Below are positions 36,450 to 45,570 of a stretch of DNA of 54,293 bases, piece after piece (within the stretch, counting starts at the first letter, position 1; each line of letters begins with the position of its first letter). The notes below the pieces were generated by a model, which did not search any database, was not told where the DNA came from, and saw nothing but the letters and a program-made list of their open reading frames with translations. Origin of the DNA: Clostridia bacterium (GTDB taxonomy: Bacteria > Bacillota > Clostridia > Oscillospirales > QAKW01); contig JAGBEI010000010.1 in NCBI GenBank assembly GCA_017937065.1, positions 1-54,293 on the forward strand. Reading direction: 5' to 3'. A program made the position numbers and the translations under genes.

Positions 36450-37847
36450 TCAATTTTCTCTTTCGGCAAGCTCCCCGACAAGACTCCATGTTTTGCACTG
36501 TGTTATCTTTACATACGCAAACTTTCCGATAAGAGACCTCTCGCCTTTAAAATCCACTGTTTTTCCGCCCTCTGTTTTTGCAGTCAGAACGAAAGAATCG
36601 GTTTTGCTCACACCCTCAACAAACACCTTTAAGGTCTTATTCAAAAGCAAGTCGTTTTTCTTTTTAGAAATGGGGTGAAGCACTTTCAGCAGCCTGTTAA
36701 AGCGTGCGGATTTTATATCGTCATCCACCTGATTTTCCATTACCGCTGCAGGTGTTCCGGTTCGTTTTGAATAAATAAAAGTAAAAAGATTGTCAAATTC
36801 AACACGCTTTACAAGACGCACGGTGTCTTCAAATTCCTCATCCGTCTCACCGGGAAAGCCTACAATTACATCACTTGTGAGAGTTATATCAGGCATTTTT
36901 TCTCTGGCGTAATCAATGAGCCTGACATACTTATCAAACGTATAATTCCTGTTCATAGCCCGCAGCACCCTATCGTTTCCCGACTGGAACGGCAGATGCA
37001 GCTGATTGCAAACTTTATCACATGCCGCCATTGTATCAATGAGCTTTTCCGTACAATCCTTCGGGTGGCTGGTAACAAAGCGGAGCCAGAAGTCACCCTC
37101 TATATCACTAAGCTCTCTTAAAAGGTCGGCAAAATCATAGCCGAGATTTAAGTCCTTGCCGTAAGAATTGACATTCTGCCCAAGCAGGGTTATATCCTTA
37201 TAGCCCGATTTTACGAGCTCTTTCACCTCGTTTTTTATGTCCGACGGCTTACGGCTGCGCTCTCTGCCGCGCAAATACGGCACGATACAGTAAGTACAGA
37301 AATTATTACAGCCGTACATCACAGTGACCCATGCCTTGTTATTTTCAGAACGCCGCACGGGAAGACCCTCTATAATATCGGGATTTTCGGAACGGTCAAA
37401 TGTTTTTTGTCCTTCCATTACGGACTTAAACAGCATTTCCGGAAATTTATATATAAGCGACGGACCGAAAACAATATCGACATGCCGGTATTTAGCTTTT
37501 ATTTCGTTTTGAACCTGTTGCTGCTGCATCATACAGCCGCAAACTGCGATTTTCAAATCCGGACGGCTTCTTTTAATAGGTTTCAGCGCTCCGATATTGC
37601 CGTATACCCGCAGCTCTGCATGCTCACGAACGGCGCAGGTATTAAAGACAACAAGATCCGCTTGCTCGTATGAATCGCAAAAAGTATAGCCGCATAGCGC
37701 AAGCATTCCCTTTATTATCTCACTGTCACTTATATTCTGTTGACAGCCGTATGTAACAACCATTGCACGCGGTGTTTTTCCCGACTGAAAAAAGTGATTT
37801 TTCAAAGCGTCGGTAAACTGCTTATAGTTTAAATCAGGCAAAGCCAT
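36450..37847 (-). CDS. miaB: tRNA-2-methylthio-N6-dimethylallyladenosine synthase
   Basis: MiaB is the radical-SAM enzyme that adds a methylthio group to i6A37 in tRNA, using two [4Fe-4S] clusters. The 465-residue product shows the N-terminal cluster cysteines (TYGCQQNISDSE, FNTCAVREHAE, AVCGCMMQ), the radical-SAM triad MYGCNNFCTYCIVPYLRGRE, QSGNDRVLRAMNR, DVIVGFPGETDEEF and a C-terminal TRAM domain. Start choice: the ATG at 37847 lies right against AAAGGGG, so the TTG two codons later, about seven bases after AGGGG, may be the true start. It opens the 13-gene leftward run. Confidence 0.96.
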   Translation of the reverse strand: MALPDLNYKQFTDALKNHFFQSGKTPRAMVVTYGCQQNISDSEIIKGMLALCGYTFCDSYEQADLVVFNTCAVREHAELRVYGNIGALKPIKRSRPDLKIAVCGCMMQQQQVQNEIKAKYRHVDIVFGPSLIYKFPEMLFKSVMEGQKTFDRSENPDIIEGLPVRRSENNKAWVTVMYGCNNFCTYCIVPYLRGRERSRKPSDIKNEVKELVKSGYKDITLLGQNVNSYGKDLNLGYDFADLLRELSDIEGDFWLRFVTSHPKDCTEKLIDTMAACDKVCNQLHLPFQSGNDRVLRAMNRNYTFDKYVRLIDYAREKMPDITLTSDVIVGFPGETDEEFEDTVRLVKRVEFDNLFTFIYSKRTGTPAAVMENQVDDDIKSARFNRLLKVLHPISKKKNDLLLNKTLKVFVEGVSKTDSFVLTAKTEGGKTVDFKGERSLIGKFAYVKITQCKTWSLVGELAEREN

Positions 37848-37877
37848 TCCCCTTTATAAACATAGTATTGATTATTA

Positions 37878-37906
37878 ATTATAACATTTTATGACTCCGA
37901 TGTAAA
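37878..37906 (-). promoter_or_regulatory. Sigma-A promoter of the 13-gene miaB run
   Basis: On the minus strand TTTACA (37906-37901), 17 bases, TATAAT (37883-37878), about 30 bases before the miaB start. This is close to consensus and is the only clear promoter before that run. Confidence 0.75.
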
Positions 37907-37973
37907 CTGTTTTTACGATAAATTTATATGAAGCTTTGATTTATAAATATACGGCAGCTTCAGTGCAGAAATT

Positions 37974-38004
37974 AAAAAATACCGACATTAAATGCCGGTA
38001 TTTT
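37974..38004 (-). terminator. Terminator of the SLH-protein gene
   Basis: AAAATACCG (37976-37984) pairs with CGGTATTTT (37996-38004); the stem continues with CAT/ATG after one mismatch. A run of six T follows on the minus strand, just after the stop at 38017. Confidence 0.85.
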
Positions 38005-38016
38005 AAAATTTGACGC

Positions 38017-40563
38017 TCAGTCAATATAGTCATAAAAAACAGAAAATATTTTTGCCACCTGAGCGCGCGTCGCATTGCCCTTAGGCTCAAAGGTCGTAGG
38101 AGTCATACCGTCAATAAATCCTGCGCGCTGGCAAATTTTAACATATTCTTTGGCGTAATTTGAGATTTTATTCTCGTCCGCAAAAGTAACGGGAGAAATA
38201 CTTTGGTCGAGTACAATATTTTTGCATTCGGCATATCTCACAATCATAGCGCACATCTGTTCGCGGGTAACGGGAGAGTTGGGAGCAAATTCAGTAGGAG
38301 AAATTCCGTTTACAATACCGTTCTGACTTGCCCAGCCAATGGGACCCGTATAGTATCTGCCGACCTGGACATCGGAAAAGACCGTCGGAATATTATTATC
38401 GAGATCAAGACCTTCAAGGTTTGCAATAACCTTTACAAACATTGCGCGGCTCATGCTGGTTCCCGGTTCAAACGTAGTCGGTGTCATACCGCTCATTATT
38501 CCGCACTGATATGCCTTTTCAACAAACGGTATATACCATTTAGAAGTAAGATCCGTAAACGGTGTTGCCTGTATATTTACGGTGCAGTATTTTACTACGC
38601 CGTTATCGGCAGAAGCACTGATTGTAACAGTACCTGTCTTATGAGCTGTAACATAACCGTTTTCATTTACTGTCGCAATATCCTCGTTATCAGACGACCA
38701 TAAAACCATTTTATTCTTGCAATCTTCGGGAACAACGGAAGCGTTTATTTTTATACGCTGATTTACAGCCATCGTCAAACTGCTTTCGGATAAAGAAATA
38801 TCTGAGGCGGAGTCTGCGGCTGTCAAGCCATAAGCAGTTTCATACACGCTGCGATATGTATAATCGGATATTTCACCTGTACCGAGGTTTTTAACATTAG
38901 TCAATGTTATCTCGTATACATTGCCTACCGTCATGGATATATTTGCATCATAATATGAGATAATTGACCCGCTGTTATGAAGCTCGTGATTCAGACTGTT
39001 TTCTCCCGGTACAAACTCAAATGTTTCCCCTGTGTTTAAGCATTTGAATATAACTCCGGTATCTTTGGTAAATCCGTAATTTTTCACAAAACAGGCGGTA
39101 TACATCGTATTGCTTCCCGCGCCTGCCTCATCTATCATCACGCCCTTTGAAGGCCATGCGACAATTTCAGCATTGCTTTCCTGATAACCGCTCATCTTAT
39201 GAACACCCTGAATACCGATTGAAAGCTGATTTGCAATCTCAGTCGAACCGAAACCTATATACTTCCACGACGGGTCAAGCAGATTATATCTGTGACCGCA
39301 TGTAATCGGGTCGCCGTATGCATCGTTAAGTGCATTGGTGATACTCGTAATTACATTACCATGGTAAAGATTTTCTCCTGCTCCGTTCTGTGCAAGAGCA
39401 TAGTATTCATCCGAAATTCCGTCCAGCTTAGGCGGATTATGAGGGGTTGGATTGGAAATACCGTTTTTACTGATATATGAGGTCAGAATTGCCTTGTACT
39501 GACATCCCTTGGAAAGCTCTTCAGACAACTCAAGCAGCGGCAGTCCGGCGCCTGCGCGTATAGCGTTTATATATCCGAGCGCGCCGTAAAGCTTGCCGTC
39601 ACGTATCACACCCGGCTCCAAAGGCAAAACTGTATCCTGCGGATGAATTTCAAAATACTCGGTCTCGCTGTTATATATTTCGACACTTTCATTGTAAATC
39701 TTTCTCGCACGGGAAAGCAGTTCTAATTCTTCGGCGGTATACGGAATATTAGTCCAATTATCAAAATATGCAGATCTGAGACCGCCGATTATACGGCCTC
39801 CGGCTGACGTACAGTCAAAAACGGGGAATGCATCAGACGGAATAGTATAATTTCTTGCATAGCTTCCGTACATGCCCGGTGCAGGAACAATATTTGATAC
39901 TATGCCGTACGAACTCCAGCCGATAAGCTTAAACTGTTCGCGCTTTCCAACTGCTTCACAATAATCATAAAAATTACTGCCGCCCTCCATCAGCTGTCTG
40001 TTCATATAAAATGTACGGCTGTCAAACTGAATATTTGTAGGCTTGCCGAAATATTTTGAAACGGCGTTCCACATAATAACAGCATGTCTTGCAATATATT
40101 CTCCGTATACTGCATCACTGTTATAAAGCTCCAGCGCCGCATATTTATCGGCATTTTCAGAATATCCCGTAATGCCCCAAATAATGTCATTTGAATCTGT
40201 ATACGTTACGACCGAAGACGCCAAATACGAAGCCTTATCTCCGTAATTGCCGACATTTGATGTAAATGAATCGCCGAAAATACAATAGCTGGCAATCTGT
40301 CCTTTTGAATTTGTTTCAATAAACAAAAAGTCATTGTGACTTTCGCCGTCAAATGTATATGCATTTCCGCCGAAAATCGACTTTGTGCGCAATTTTTCTT
40401 TACCGTATATATCATATATCTGCGTAATCGTGGTATCACTGTACACGGTATTACCGTTCATAGTGAACAGTGCTTCCGCAGAGGCGGCAAACGAAAACTG
40501 AAAGCAGCAAAATAACATTACAACGGCTGTAATAGACGAAATAAGACTTTTTAAACTTTTCAT
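38017..40563 (-). CDS. Secreted surface protein: CAP domain, Ig-like Big_2 domain and three SLH repeats
   Basis: The 848-residue product has a signal peptide (about 1-29, cut near ASA), an N-terminal region (about 35-310) partly like CAP-associated domains, a CAP/SCP domain (about 324-475; ALGYINAIRAGAGLPLL, AGENLYHG, CGHRYNLLDPSWKYIGFG), a beta-rich segment (about 480-580), a bacterial Ig-like Big_2 domain (about 585-662; LWSSDNEDIATVNENGYVTA) and three SLH repeats (about 668-848) that bind pyruvylated secondary wall polymer. CAP proteins outside eukaryotes are poorly understood; the catalytic role is unknown. It is transcribed alone, from a near-consensus promoter to its own terminator, with GGAGGAG before the ATG. 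Confidence 0.88.
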   Translation of the reverse strand: MKSLKSLISSITAVVMLFCCFQFSFAASAEALFTMNGNTVYSDTTITQIYDIYGKEKLRTKSIFGGNAYTFDGESHNDFLFIETNSKGQIASYCIFGDSFTSNVGNYGDKASYLASSVVTYTDSNDIIWGITGYSENADKYAALELYNSDAVYGEYIARHAVIMWNAVSKYFGKPTNIQFDSRTFYMNRQLMEGGSNFYDYCEAVGKREQFKLIGWSSYGIVSNIVPAPGMYGSYARNYTIPSDAFPVFDCTSAGGRIIGGLRSAYFDNWTNIPYTAEELELLSRARKIYNESVEIYNSETEYFEIHPQDTVLPLEPGVIRDGKLYGALGYINAIRAGAGLPLLELSEELSKGCQYKAILTSYISKNGISNPTPHNPPKLDGISDEYYALAQNGAGENLYHGNVITSITNALNDAYGDPITCGHRYNLLDPSWKYIGFGSTEIANQLSIGIQGVHKMSGYQESNAEIVAWPSKGVMIDEAGAGSNTMYTACFVKNYGFTKDTGVIFKCLNTGETFEFVPGENSLNHELHNSGSIISYYDANISMTVGNVYEITLTNVKNLGTGEISDYTYRSVYETAYGLTAADSASDISLSESSLTMAVNQRIKINASVVPEDCKNKMVLWSSDNEDIATVNENGYVTAHKTGTVTISASADNGVVKYCTVNIQATPFTDLTSKWYIPFVEKAYQCGIMSGMTPTTFEPGTSMSRAMFVKVIANLEGLDLDNNIPTVFSDVQVGRYYTGPIGWASQNGIVNGISPTEFAPNSPVTREQMCAMIVRYAECKNIVLDQSISPVTFADENKISNYAKEYVKICQRAGFIDGMTPTTFEPKGNATRAQVAKIFSVFYDYID

Positions 40564-40598
40564 GATCTCCTCCTTAATATTTAAAATTTTATTTATAA

Positions 40599-40627
40599 AT
40601 TATAACGCAATCGGTTAATGTTTTCAA
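40599..40627 (-). promoter_or_regulatory. Sigma-A promoter of the SLH-protein gene
   Basis: On the minus strand TTGAAA (40627-40622), 17 bases, TATAAT (40604-40599). It lies about 36 bases before the start at 40563, in the 217-base divergent gap. Confidence 0.7.
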
Positions 40628-40728
40628 GAATAATTATTTCTATACTTTATTCTCCTAATAATAAATGAGTACAAAATTAAAAATATGTCCTAAAATCGTA
40701 CACTCAACCGTCATTGTCCATTGAAATA

Positions 40729-40758
40729 TTAACAAAATTGATTAAAAATAAATATAAC
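40729..40758 (+). promoter_or_regulatory. Possible promoter of the glycosyltransferase-plsY pair
   Basis: TTAACA (40729-40734), 18 bases, TATAAC (40753-40758), about 22 bases before the ATG at 40781, with AGGGG between them. The match is moderate and the leader would be very short. Confidence 0.4.
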
Positions 40759-40780
40759 AGCTAAATAAGGGGACGAATAC

Positions 40781-41887
40781 ATGAAAATTTTAATACTGAG
40801 CTGTTATACCGGGGAGGGTCATAACAGTGCGGCTTTTGCTGTAAAAGAAGCATTAGAGCAGCTTGGGGTTACATGTGTAATTGCCGATCCGGTGCTGTTC
40901 AGAAGCAAACGCGCTCAAAAATTCGTATCTTCTTTTTATAACGGCATGATAAAAAACGTTCCCTCCACCTTCGGCATACTGTATAAAGCCGGCGTACTGT
41001 ATGACTCAACGGGAATCATCTCGCCTGTATATCTTGCAAACGCTTCTTATGCACAGTGCTTATATCAGTACATCACCGAAAACGGTTTTGACGCTGTAAT
41101 ATCTACACACCTTTACGGAATGGAAGCTTTGACGGCAATCAAGCGAAAGGCTGTTTTCGATATTCCTTTTTACGGCGTTCTCACCGACTACACGCTTATT
41201 CCGTTTCTTGCCGAAACAAAGCTCGACGGATACTTTGTTCCTCATAAAAGCATTGAAGAAAAGCTCAAAAGCAGAGGAGTACCGAGTTCAAGCATTTATA
41301 CAAGCGGAATACCCGTTTCCGGCAGGTTTAATCACCGTATGCCTCGCAGCCTTGCACGAAAAAAACTCGGCATTGATCAAAATAAAAAAATGATTCTTGT
41401 GATGAGCGGAGGAATTGGAGGCGCAAATCTTGTAAAGCTGTGCGACGAGCTCATAGAAAACACGGATATCGGATACCGTATATTTGCAATGACAGGCAGA
41501 AACGAAAGCCTTAAAAACGAAATTGACAAGCGTTATAAAAACTCAGAGCATATTCAAGCGGTGCCTTTTACAAAAGACATAAACTTATACATGAACAGTG
41601 CGGACGTGCTTCTGACAAAACCCGGAGGGCTGTCAAGCACGGAAGCGGCAGTTGCAAATGTGCCGATGATTCATGTAAATGCAATTCCGGGCTGCGAAAC
41701 GAAAAATGCGGTTTTCTTTGAAAACCACGGCATGTCTTACAACGCCAAAAATACGAGTGAAGCTGTCCGATACGCACTTGAGCTTACCGCAAACGCCGGT
41801 GCTTCCGAAAGAATGATATATAACCAGAAGCAGAATATAAATCCCAATGCTGCTTCAGATATTGCAAAAAAGGTGGCAGGAATATGA
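40781..41887 (+). CDS. Glycolipid glycosyltransferase, MGDG synthase/UgtP-like (GT28)
   Basis: Members of this family transfer glucose or galactose from UDP-sugar to diacylglycerol, making membrane glycolipids and lipoteichoic-acid anchors. The 368-residue product has the N-terminal ILSCYTGEGHNSAA (the Gly-His pair seen in MGDG synthases), a C-terminal nucleotide-sugar site with VMSGGIGGANL and LLTKPGGLSSTEAAVANVP, and no membrane span. MurG shares the fold but has different motifs. It overlaps a PlsY-like gene by four bases, which supports a lipid role; donor sugar and number of sugars added are unknown. Confidence 0.85.
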   Translation: MKILILSCYTGEGHNSAAFAVKEALEQLGVTCVIADPVLFRSKRAQKFVSSFYNGMIKNVPSTFGILYKAGVLYDSTGIISPVYLANASYAQCLYQYITENGFDAVISTHLYGMEALTAIKRKAVFDIPFYGVLTDYTLIPFLAETKLDGYFVPHKSIEEKLKSRGVPSSSIYTSGIPVSGRFNHRMPRSLARKKLGIDQNKKMILVMSGGIGGANLVKLCDELIENTDIGYRIFAMTGRNESLKNEIDKRYKNSEHIQAVPFTKDINLYMNSADVLLTKPGGLSSTEAAVANVPMIHVNAIPGCETKNAVFFENHGMSYNAKNTSEAVRYALELTANAGASERMIYNQKQNINPNAASDIAKKVAGI

Positions 41888-42507
41888 ACATACAACAGAT
41901 GTTTATATGGCTGTGCATAATATCCTGCGCATTTCTGTGCGGCTCTGTAATGTTTAGCAGAATAATACCGAAAGCGCTGATGAAAAAAGACATATGTCTG
42001 CTCAGTCCCGATGCAAATCCGGGAGCGGCAAATGTTTTTACATACTGCGGAATACGCATGGGACTGCTATGTCTTTTCATGGATATGGCAAAGGGCTATT
42101 TTCCTGTGTATATAGCCTACAAAGTTTTCGGCACAGGCAGTTTGTTATTTGCGCTTGTCATAACCGCACCCGTACTTGGACATGCAATAGCTCCCTTTGA
42201 TAAAATCCGCGGCGGCAAATGTATTGCCACTGCTTTCGGGGTGCTTTTAGCGTTACTGCCCGTCACACGTTGTGTATTAATTCTTGCGGGACTTTATATA
42301 TTGTTTTCCACGATAATAAAAATAAATCCGAACAGCAAAAGAAGTGTGGTGACGTTTTCACTTTTCGGCTTAATATCATTTGTATTTCTGATTATAAAAG
42401 GTCTCATTCCAATCGCAGCCGGCTGTATATTGATTTCGACAATCGCAGTATACAAGCATATATCCGCAAAAGAGAAACTTCCTGTGGGACAAATAATTAA
42501 AAATTGA
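41884..42507 (+). CDS. plsY: PlsY-like glycerol-3-phosphate acyltransferase
   Basis: PlsY uses acyl phosphate to acylate glycerol 3-phosphate at the start of phospholipid synthesis. The 207-residue product has about five membrane segments and the family loops in altered form: PDANPGAANVF (usually GSGNxGATN), FMDMAKGYFPV, LGHAIAPF and GGKCIATAFG. The PlsY fold is clear, but divergence in the first loop and pairing with a glycosyltransferase suggest a second, specialised copy rather than the housekeeping one. It overlaps the glycosyltransferase by ATGA and ends at a terminator. Confidence 0.8.
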   Translation: MNIQQMFIWLCIISCAFLCGSVMFSRIIPKALMKKDICLLSPDANPGAANVFTYCGIRMGLLCLFMDMAKGYFPVYIAYKVFGTGSLLFALVITAPVLGHAIAPFDKIRGGKCIATAFGVLLALLPVTRCVLILAGLYILFSTIIKINPNSKRSVVTFSLFGLISFVFLIIKGLIPIAAGCILISTIAVYKHISAKEKLPVGQIIKN

Positions 42508-42515
42508 TAAAAGCA

Positions 42516-42548
42516 GCGGTGCAGTCAACTGACTGCACCGCATTTTTT
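42516..42548. terminator. Terminator between plsY and the ZIP gene (convergent)
   Basis: GCGGTGCAGTCA (42516-42527) pairs perfectly with TGACTGCACCGC (42530-42541), followed by a T-run on the plus strand. It ends the plsY transcript; the convergent ZIP gene stops at 42552. Confidence 0.92.
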
Positions 42549-42551
42549 CAG

Positions 42552-43346
42552 TTATCCGAGCGCTACATCCAGCACCATCATCAGAGCAAAGCCGAATGCC
42601 GCCCCCACAGTTCCCATATTACTGTGTTCCCCGGACTGTGATTCCGGTATAAGCTCTTCGACAACCACATATATCATAGCCCCCGCCGCAAACGACAGAA
42701 TGTACGGAAGCACGGGAGTGACAAATGAAGTAAGCGCAAGAGTTATAAGTGCGCCGGCAGGCTCGACAATCCCCGATAAAACACCGTATGAAAATGCCCT
42801 TCTCCGTGAAATCCCGCTGTTTATAAGCGGCATGGATATAATCGCACCCTCCGGAAAATTCTGAACCGCAATACCGACAGCCAAGGCAAATGCTCCCGCT
42901 GTTGAAATAACAGCATCTCCCATGGAAACACCGGCAAAAACCACACCGACCGCCATCCCCTCGGGCAAGTTATGGAGTGTAACGGCAAGCACAAGCATCA
43001 CAGACTTTTTTAGATCGCTCTTCTTTCCTTCCGGTACATCTGAATTAAAATGCATGTGAGGAATTAGAGAATCAAGCAGCAGAAGAAACCCTATTCCGAG
43101 CAAAAAGCCTGCAACAGCAGGCAGCCATGCGAATGCCTCACCATATGTGTTTTCGGACATATCAATTGCAGGAATAAGCAAGGACCATACAGATGCCGCT
43201 ATCATTACACCGGACGCGAAGCCGAGCAATAATTTCTGAAGCCAGGTTTTCATCTCCCGCTTTAGAAAAAATACCATTGACGAACCTGCTACGGTTCCAA
43301 GCAAAGGTAAAAGCAGACCGATAAATATTTTCATTGTATCATTCAT
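42552..43346 (-). CDS. ZIP-family divalent metal transporter
   Basis: ZIP transporters carry zinc, iron or manganese into the cytoplasm. The 264-residue product has about eight membrane segments, a His-containing loop (LIPHMHFNSDVPEGKK, about residues 93-108) and the paired metal-site helices HNLPEGMAVGVVFAG (about 130) and VQNFPEGAIISMPL (about 162), closest to the ZupT/GufA branch. Metal preference cannot be told. The ATG at 43346 follows GAGGAT. It is a single gene with an extended -10 promoter upstream. Confidence 0.9.
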   Translation of the reverse strand: MNDTMKIFIGLLLPLLGTVAGSSMVFFLKREMKTWLQKLLLGFASGVMIAASVWSLLIPAIDMSENTYGEAFAWLPAVAGFLLGIGFLLLLDSLIPHMHFNSDVPEGKKSDLKKSVMLVLAVTLHNLPEGMAVGVVFAGVSMGDAVISTAGAFALAVGIAVQNFPEGAIISMPLINSGISRRRAFSYGVLSGIVEPAGALITLALTSFVTPVLPYILSFAAGAMIYVVVEELIPESQSGEHSNMGTVGAAFGFALMMVLDVALG

Positions 43347-43379
43347 AAAATCATCCTCATTATCTCATACACTGAGCTT

Positions 43380-43388
43380 ATTATAACA
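43380..43388 (-). promoter_or_regulatory. Extended -10 promoter element of the ZIP gene
   Basis: On the minus strand TGTTATAAT (43388-43380) gives TGnTATAAT with no good -35 hexamer, about 35 bases before the start. I see no clear Zur or Fur palindrome beside it. Confidence 0.45.
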
Positions 43389-43524
43389 CACAAACAACAA
43401 AAAAAGAAGCACAATCCTGAGTTTATTAGTTTTATTTTACTTAAAGATAAAAATTATCATGCAGACGCCTACAAAAACACCTTGATATCATAAAAACAAA
43501 TTATATGTGTCTCGTCCTCATAAT

Positions 43525-43557
43525 ATGACATAAATTTTCTATTTTCCGATGTATAAT
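43525..43557 (+). promoter_or_regulatory. spoIIE promoter with a 21-base spacer, Spo0A-dependent look
   Basis: ATGACA (43525-43530), 21 bases, TATAAT (43552-43557), then GGAGG and the ATG at 43580. The wide spacer is the hallmark of Spo0A-activated sigma-A promoters such as Bacillus spoIIE and spoIIG. TATGACATA around the -35 matches the reversed 0A box TTYGACAAA at seven of nine positions. Confidence 0.5.
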
Positions 43558-43579
43558 CACCGTAAACGGAGGTTACTGT

Positions 43580-45517
43580 ATGGAAAAAGCAGGATTTAAA
43601 AGCAAATTACAGGCGATAGAAACTGCCGCTTACAAACTGTTAAATTATATTCTGTCTGCTGCAGCGGGCTTTATTATTTCAAGAGCGGGTGTTAAAAACA
43701 TTTTTTCTCCGTTCTCATTGTCATTTTTATCTGTCGCTCCCGGTTCCGGAATGTCTGTCATAAGTCTTTTTGCAGGCACTGTCGCCGGTTTTGCAACAAA
43801 GGCGTTTTCGGTTCACAACTTTAAATATATTTGCGCAGATACTATCATGCTTGCCATGATTTTGATATGCGGAAAAAAGAGATATATAAGTCATGTTTAT
43901 ACGCCGGTTTTGCCGGCGGTTATATGCTTTATAAGCGGATTCATTTTTTTGTTTGCAGACGAATTCAGCCTTTACGGTATGCTGTTGCTTCTGTGTGAAT
44001 CCCTTATCTGCGGCTGCTGCGCATATTTTGGCAACTATTTCATCAAAGCCGCCCGTAAAAAAGCGCAGATGGATTCACGTGATATTATTTCCCTTAATAT
44101 AACGCTGCTAATTTTACTTTGCGCACTTGATAATTTTTATATTTACGGTTTCTCTGTATCACTTATTTTTGTAATACTTCTTATTTTTATATGCTCATAC
44201 TTTCTTGACAGAAAACTTGCCGCAGTGTTTACACTGTCCCTGTGCTTTGTAATATCTCTGTTGCACCCTGCAAACGAAAAGTATATTTTAATTCTGTATA
44301 TTCCGGCATTGATTTGCATATTAGTATCGAAATTTGACAAAAAATATATTGAAGTGTCCTACTGTCTGCCGTTCTTCACGTTATCGACGGCGATTTACGG
44401 AGTTTTCGGCTTCAATCTTCAGCTTCTTTTAGCTCCTCTTATTGCCGCGTTCATTTTCAGGCTATTTCCAAAGGTAAAGCTTGAACGTGTGTTAGCGCAG
44501 TATTTTGAGATTTCCGCTGAATTTGATGAACCATCAGACGCTACAAAAGATGAACTGTGTGCTAAGTTTAAAGCAAGCACAGATAATCTTGTGCGCGAAA
44601 TCAACGACACAACCATATCTCCGCTGGTAAGCGGTGAGTCCGAAGAAAAAATGAAACGCTATCTGTATCTTAACAAATGCCGCGACATTACATTTGTAAA
44701 TTATTTCAGTGCGGAGGGCAAGCAAATCACCGCCCTTTACTGCAAGTGCGAACATAAACCGAACTTTCAGGCAATCAGAAAAAAACTCTCGGAATCCGCA
44801 GGAAAAAACTTTATTATTAACAGCGAAAGCTATGACGGCAGAAATTGTTCTCTGAAATTTGAGCAAGCAGATAATTTCAAGGTGGAGTGTTTTGCACTTT
44901 ATAAGCCCAAACGCGGTGAAAATGTTTGCGGTGACAGCGTATGCGCTTTTAAATCAATAAATTCTGTTTATAATATAATTCTCGCAGACGGAATGGGCAG
45001 CGGAAAAGACGCATATATAAAAAGCAATAATACAATCACACTGCTGAAAAAGCTGTTAAAATCAGGTGTGTCGCCGGACAAGGCAATAGAATCGGTAAAT
45101 GCATCGATGGAAATGCTTAAAGAAGAAATAGGCTTTTCAACCATTGATTTATGCAGCATTTCTCTTGAAAGCGGAGTGGCAAAATTTTATAAATGCGGTG
45201 CTTACGGCGGATATATATTGAGAAATAAAAAACTTATAAAAATAAACGGAGGAGGTTATCCGGCGGGACTGACGGAAAAAATAACATTTTCCTATTCCGG
45301 CGCTGCTCTTGAGGACGGCGATTTTATAGTTATAATGTCCGACGGAGTATCAGGAGCTTCAGAACAGATTCAGGCTGCACTTTTAATGAGCAAACACGAT
45401 GAACCGGAAGCTCTGACAAGAGAGTTAATTGACTGTGCATATAACGGCATTCCACCCGAACTTGACGACGATATGACTGTTCTTACAGCTAAAGTAACAA
45501 AGCGCCGGTTTGAATAA
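43580..45517 (+). CDS. spoIIE: Stage II sporulation protein E, PP2C-type phosphatase
   Basis: SpoIIE dephosphorylates SpoIIAA to activate sigma-F in the forespore and takes part in polar division. The 645-residue product has about ten membrane segments in its first 300 residues, a middle FtsZ-interaction/oligomer region, and a C-terminal PP2C domain (about 440-645) with the metal aspartates in VCGDSVC, LADGMGSGKDA, IVIMSDGVSGA and LDDDMTVLTAKV. At 645 it is shorter than Bacillus SpoIIE (827), mainly in the middle. GGAGG lies seven bases before the ATG. It leads a small sporulation-linked group with the 89-aa and 28-aa genes. Confidence 0.93.
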   Translation: MEKAGFKSKLQAIETAAYKLLNYILSAAAGFIISRAGVKNIFSPFSLSFLSVAPGSGMSVISLFAGTVAGFATKAFSVHNFKYICADTIMLAMILICGKKRYISHVYTPVLPAVICFISGFIFLFADEFSLYGMLLLLCESLICGCCAYFGNYFIKAARKKAQMDSRDIISLNITLLILLCALDNFYIYGFSVSLIFVILLIFICSYFLDRKLAAVFTLSLCFVISLLHPANEKYILILYIPALICILVSKFDKKYIEVSYCLPFFTLSTAIYGVFGFNLQLLLAPLIAAFIFRLFPKVKLERVLAQYFEISAEFDEPSDATKDELCAKFKASTDNLVREINDTTISPLVSGESEEKMKRYLYLNKCRDITFVNYFSAEGKQITALYCKCEHKPNFQAIRKKLSESAGKNFIINSESYDGRNCSLKFEQADNFKVECFALYKPKRGENVCGDSVCAFKSINSVYNIILADGMGSGKDAYIKSNNTITLLKKLLKSGVSPDKAIESVNASMEMLKEEIGFSTIDLCSISLESGVAKFYKCGAYGGYILRNKKLIKINGGGYPAGLTEKITFSYSGAALEDGDFIVIMSDGVSGASEQIQAALLMSKHDEPEALTRELIDCAYNGIPPELDDDMTVLTAKVTKRRFE

Positions 45518-45570
45518 AAAGTCGATAAAAGGTCAAAATATAACCAAACGTCATAAAAAGGATTAGGGTT

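Noticed and set aside
44534..44866. A 110-codon frame on the minus strand inside spoIIE
   Set aside because: Shadow of the spoIIE reading frame; no start signal and no family features.
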